Below are positions 6,497 to 7,060 of a stretch of DNA of 7,060 nucleotides, piece after piece. How positions within the stretch are numbered: position 1 is the stretch's first letter; every line of letters starts with the position of its first letter. Position numbers and translations under genes: made by a program. The stretch comes from Aquamicrobium sp. (GTDB taxonomy: Bacteria > Pseudomonadota > Alphaproteobacteria > Rhizobiales > Rhizobiaceae). The notes beneath the pieces were generated by a model. The model was not told the DNA's origin. It made no database searches and was given only the letters and a program-made list of their open reading frames with translations. Location: assembly GCA_014860725.1 (NCBI GenBank), contig JACZJD010000034.1:1-7060 (forward strand), in the 5' to 3' direction.

Positions 6497-7060
6497 TCGA
6501 GCAGCCCGGTGCGAAGCTGCGCCGGCCATTCGGCTGCGGGGTCGATCTTGACGTAGGCGACGCCGGGCAGGCCCGGCTTCACGTAGTCGGAATAGCGCTC
6601 GAGCAGCTCCGGCGGCACGCGGACCCGGACGCGGAACATCAGGTCCTGCCGCTCGTCCGCGGTCTCGACGGTGCGGGGCGTGAACTGCGCCACGTCGGAC
6701 AGGAACGAGACCTGCGCCGGGATCACCACGCCCGGCGCGGTGTCGAGCACGATGCGCGCCTCGGTGCCGAGCGCCACGCGCCCGGCCTGCACCGTGGGCA
6801 GGAAGAAGGTCATGTAGACGTCGGCGAGGTCGATCAGGTTGAGGACGCGGCCGCCGCCGGCCACCACCTCGCCCGGCTGCGCCACCAGATACTGCACCCG
6901 CCCGGCGCGCGGCGCGCGCAAGGCGCTGTCGTCTATGTCGGCCTGGATGCGCTCGATCGCCGCCTCGGAGGCCTCGATGGTGGCCTCGGCATCGACGATG
7001 CGGGCGCGCGCCGTGGCGATGCCGGCCTCGACCGCCGCCACCTGCGCCCGCGCCGCGTCG
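6493..7060 (-). CDS. yhiI: HlyD-family periplasmic adaptor, YhiI-like (5' end outside window)
   Basis: The last 188 residues of a HlyD/membrane-fusion protein are visible; the frame remains open to the right edge, so the N-terminal anchor, first lipoyl half and start lie beyond it. The GTG at 7041 is an internal valine codon, not the start. Visible residues 1-44 form an alanine-rich coiled-coil arm ([32 protein letters not shown]). A lipoyl/barrel-sandwich half follows ([20 protein letters not shown], 45-64; [20 protein letters not shown], 69-88), then a beta-barrel region ([10 protein letters not shown], 97-106) and a membrane-proximal segment ([20 protein letters not shown], 118-137; [16 protein letters not shown], 141-156; [15 protein letters not shown], 159-173). 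The pattern agrees with the E. coli YhiI C-terminus as I recall it. The protein would span the periplasm, linking the RbbA/YhhJ pump to an outer-membrane channel not seen here. It is the first visible gene of the cassette; the promoter is off the window. Confidence 0.9.
   Translation of the reverse strand, partial: DAARAQVAAVEAGIATARARIVDAEATIEASEAAIERIQADIDDSALRAPRAGRVQYLVAQPGEVVAGGGRVLNLIDLADVYMTFFLPTVQAGRVALGTEARIVLDTAPGVVIPAQVSFLSDVAQFTPRTVETADERQDLMFRVRVRVPPELLERYSDYVKPGLPGVAYVKIDPAAEWPAQLRTGLLE

Noticed and set aside
3863..6556. An 897-residue open frame on the plus strand opposite the rbbA-like gene
   Set aside because: Its product is dominated by Arg, His, Asp, Glu, Ala and Gly without recognisable domains, as expected for the shadow of a GC-rich gene. 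The minus strand carries textbook ABC motifs over the same span.
7039..7041. GTG as the start codon of the HlyD-type gene
   Set aside because: The frame continues open to the window edge, the residues before it continue the coiled-coil, and a HlyD protein needs an N-terminal anchor and first lipoyl half that are missing here.
1..7060. Mobile element, CRISPR array, tRNA or rRNA
   Set aside because: No transposase or integrase motifs, no regularly spaced repeats and no recognisable RNA gene were found on reading; composition looks even across the window.

Overview
The window is GC-rich throughout, with strong third-position GC bias and long open frames on the non-coding strand. Its proteins read like those of an alphaproteobacterium, probably of the order Hyphomicrobiales (Mesorhizobium/Phyllobacteriaceae-like). 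That placement is an inference from composition and protein style, not from a marker gene. I see no RNA gene, mobile element, CRISPR array or phage signature.

Layout. (1) 29-1390, minus strand: an exported esterase-like/phytase-like beta-propeller protein. (2) 1391-1580: a divergent intergenic region with a candidate promoter for the rightward gene. (3) 1581-2591, plus strand: three small, poorly characterised envelope genes, namely a lipoprotein, a four-cysteine exported protein and a two-helix membrane protein with a GTG start. The second and third are 12 bases apart; a perfect inverted repeat lies upstream of the second. (4) 2610-7060, minus strand: the main system, a tightly packed cassette transcribed from beyond the right edge: a HlyD-type adaptor (yhiI-like, 5' end outside the window), a 923-residue fusion ABC protein (rbbA-like, NBD-NBD-permease) and a separate ABC-2 permease (yhhJ-like). 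The adaptor stop and the fusion start overlap as ATGA, and only 2 bases separate the fusion stop from the permease start.

How it works together. The cassette has the gene order I recall for yhiI-rbbA-yhhJ in Escherichia coli. The likely machine is an inner-membrane exporter: RbbA supplies both ATPase domains and one permease half, YhhJ supplies the other permease half, and the HlyD-type protein bridges the periplasm. The two ATP sites look unequal, because the missing H-loop histidine of NBD1 and the altered signature of NBD2 would fall in the same composite site.

Overall this is a known exporter type beside ordinary housekeeping-like genes. The least described material is the trio of small envelope genes and the inverted repeat between two of them. 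I see no clearly new system.
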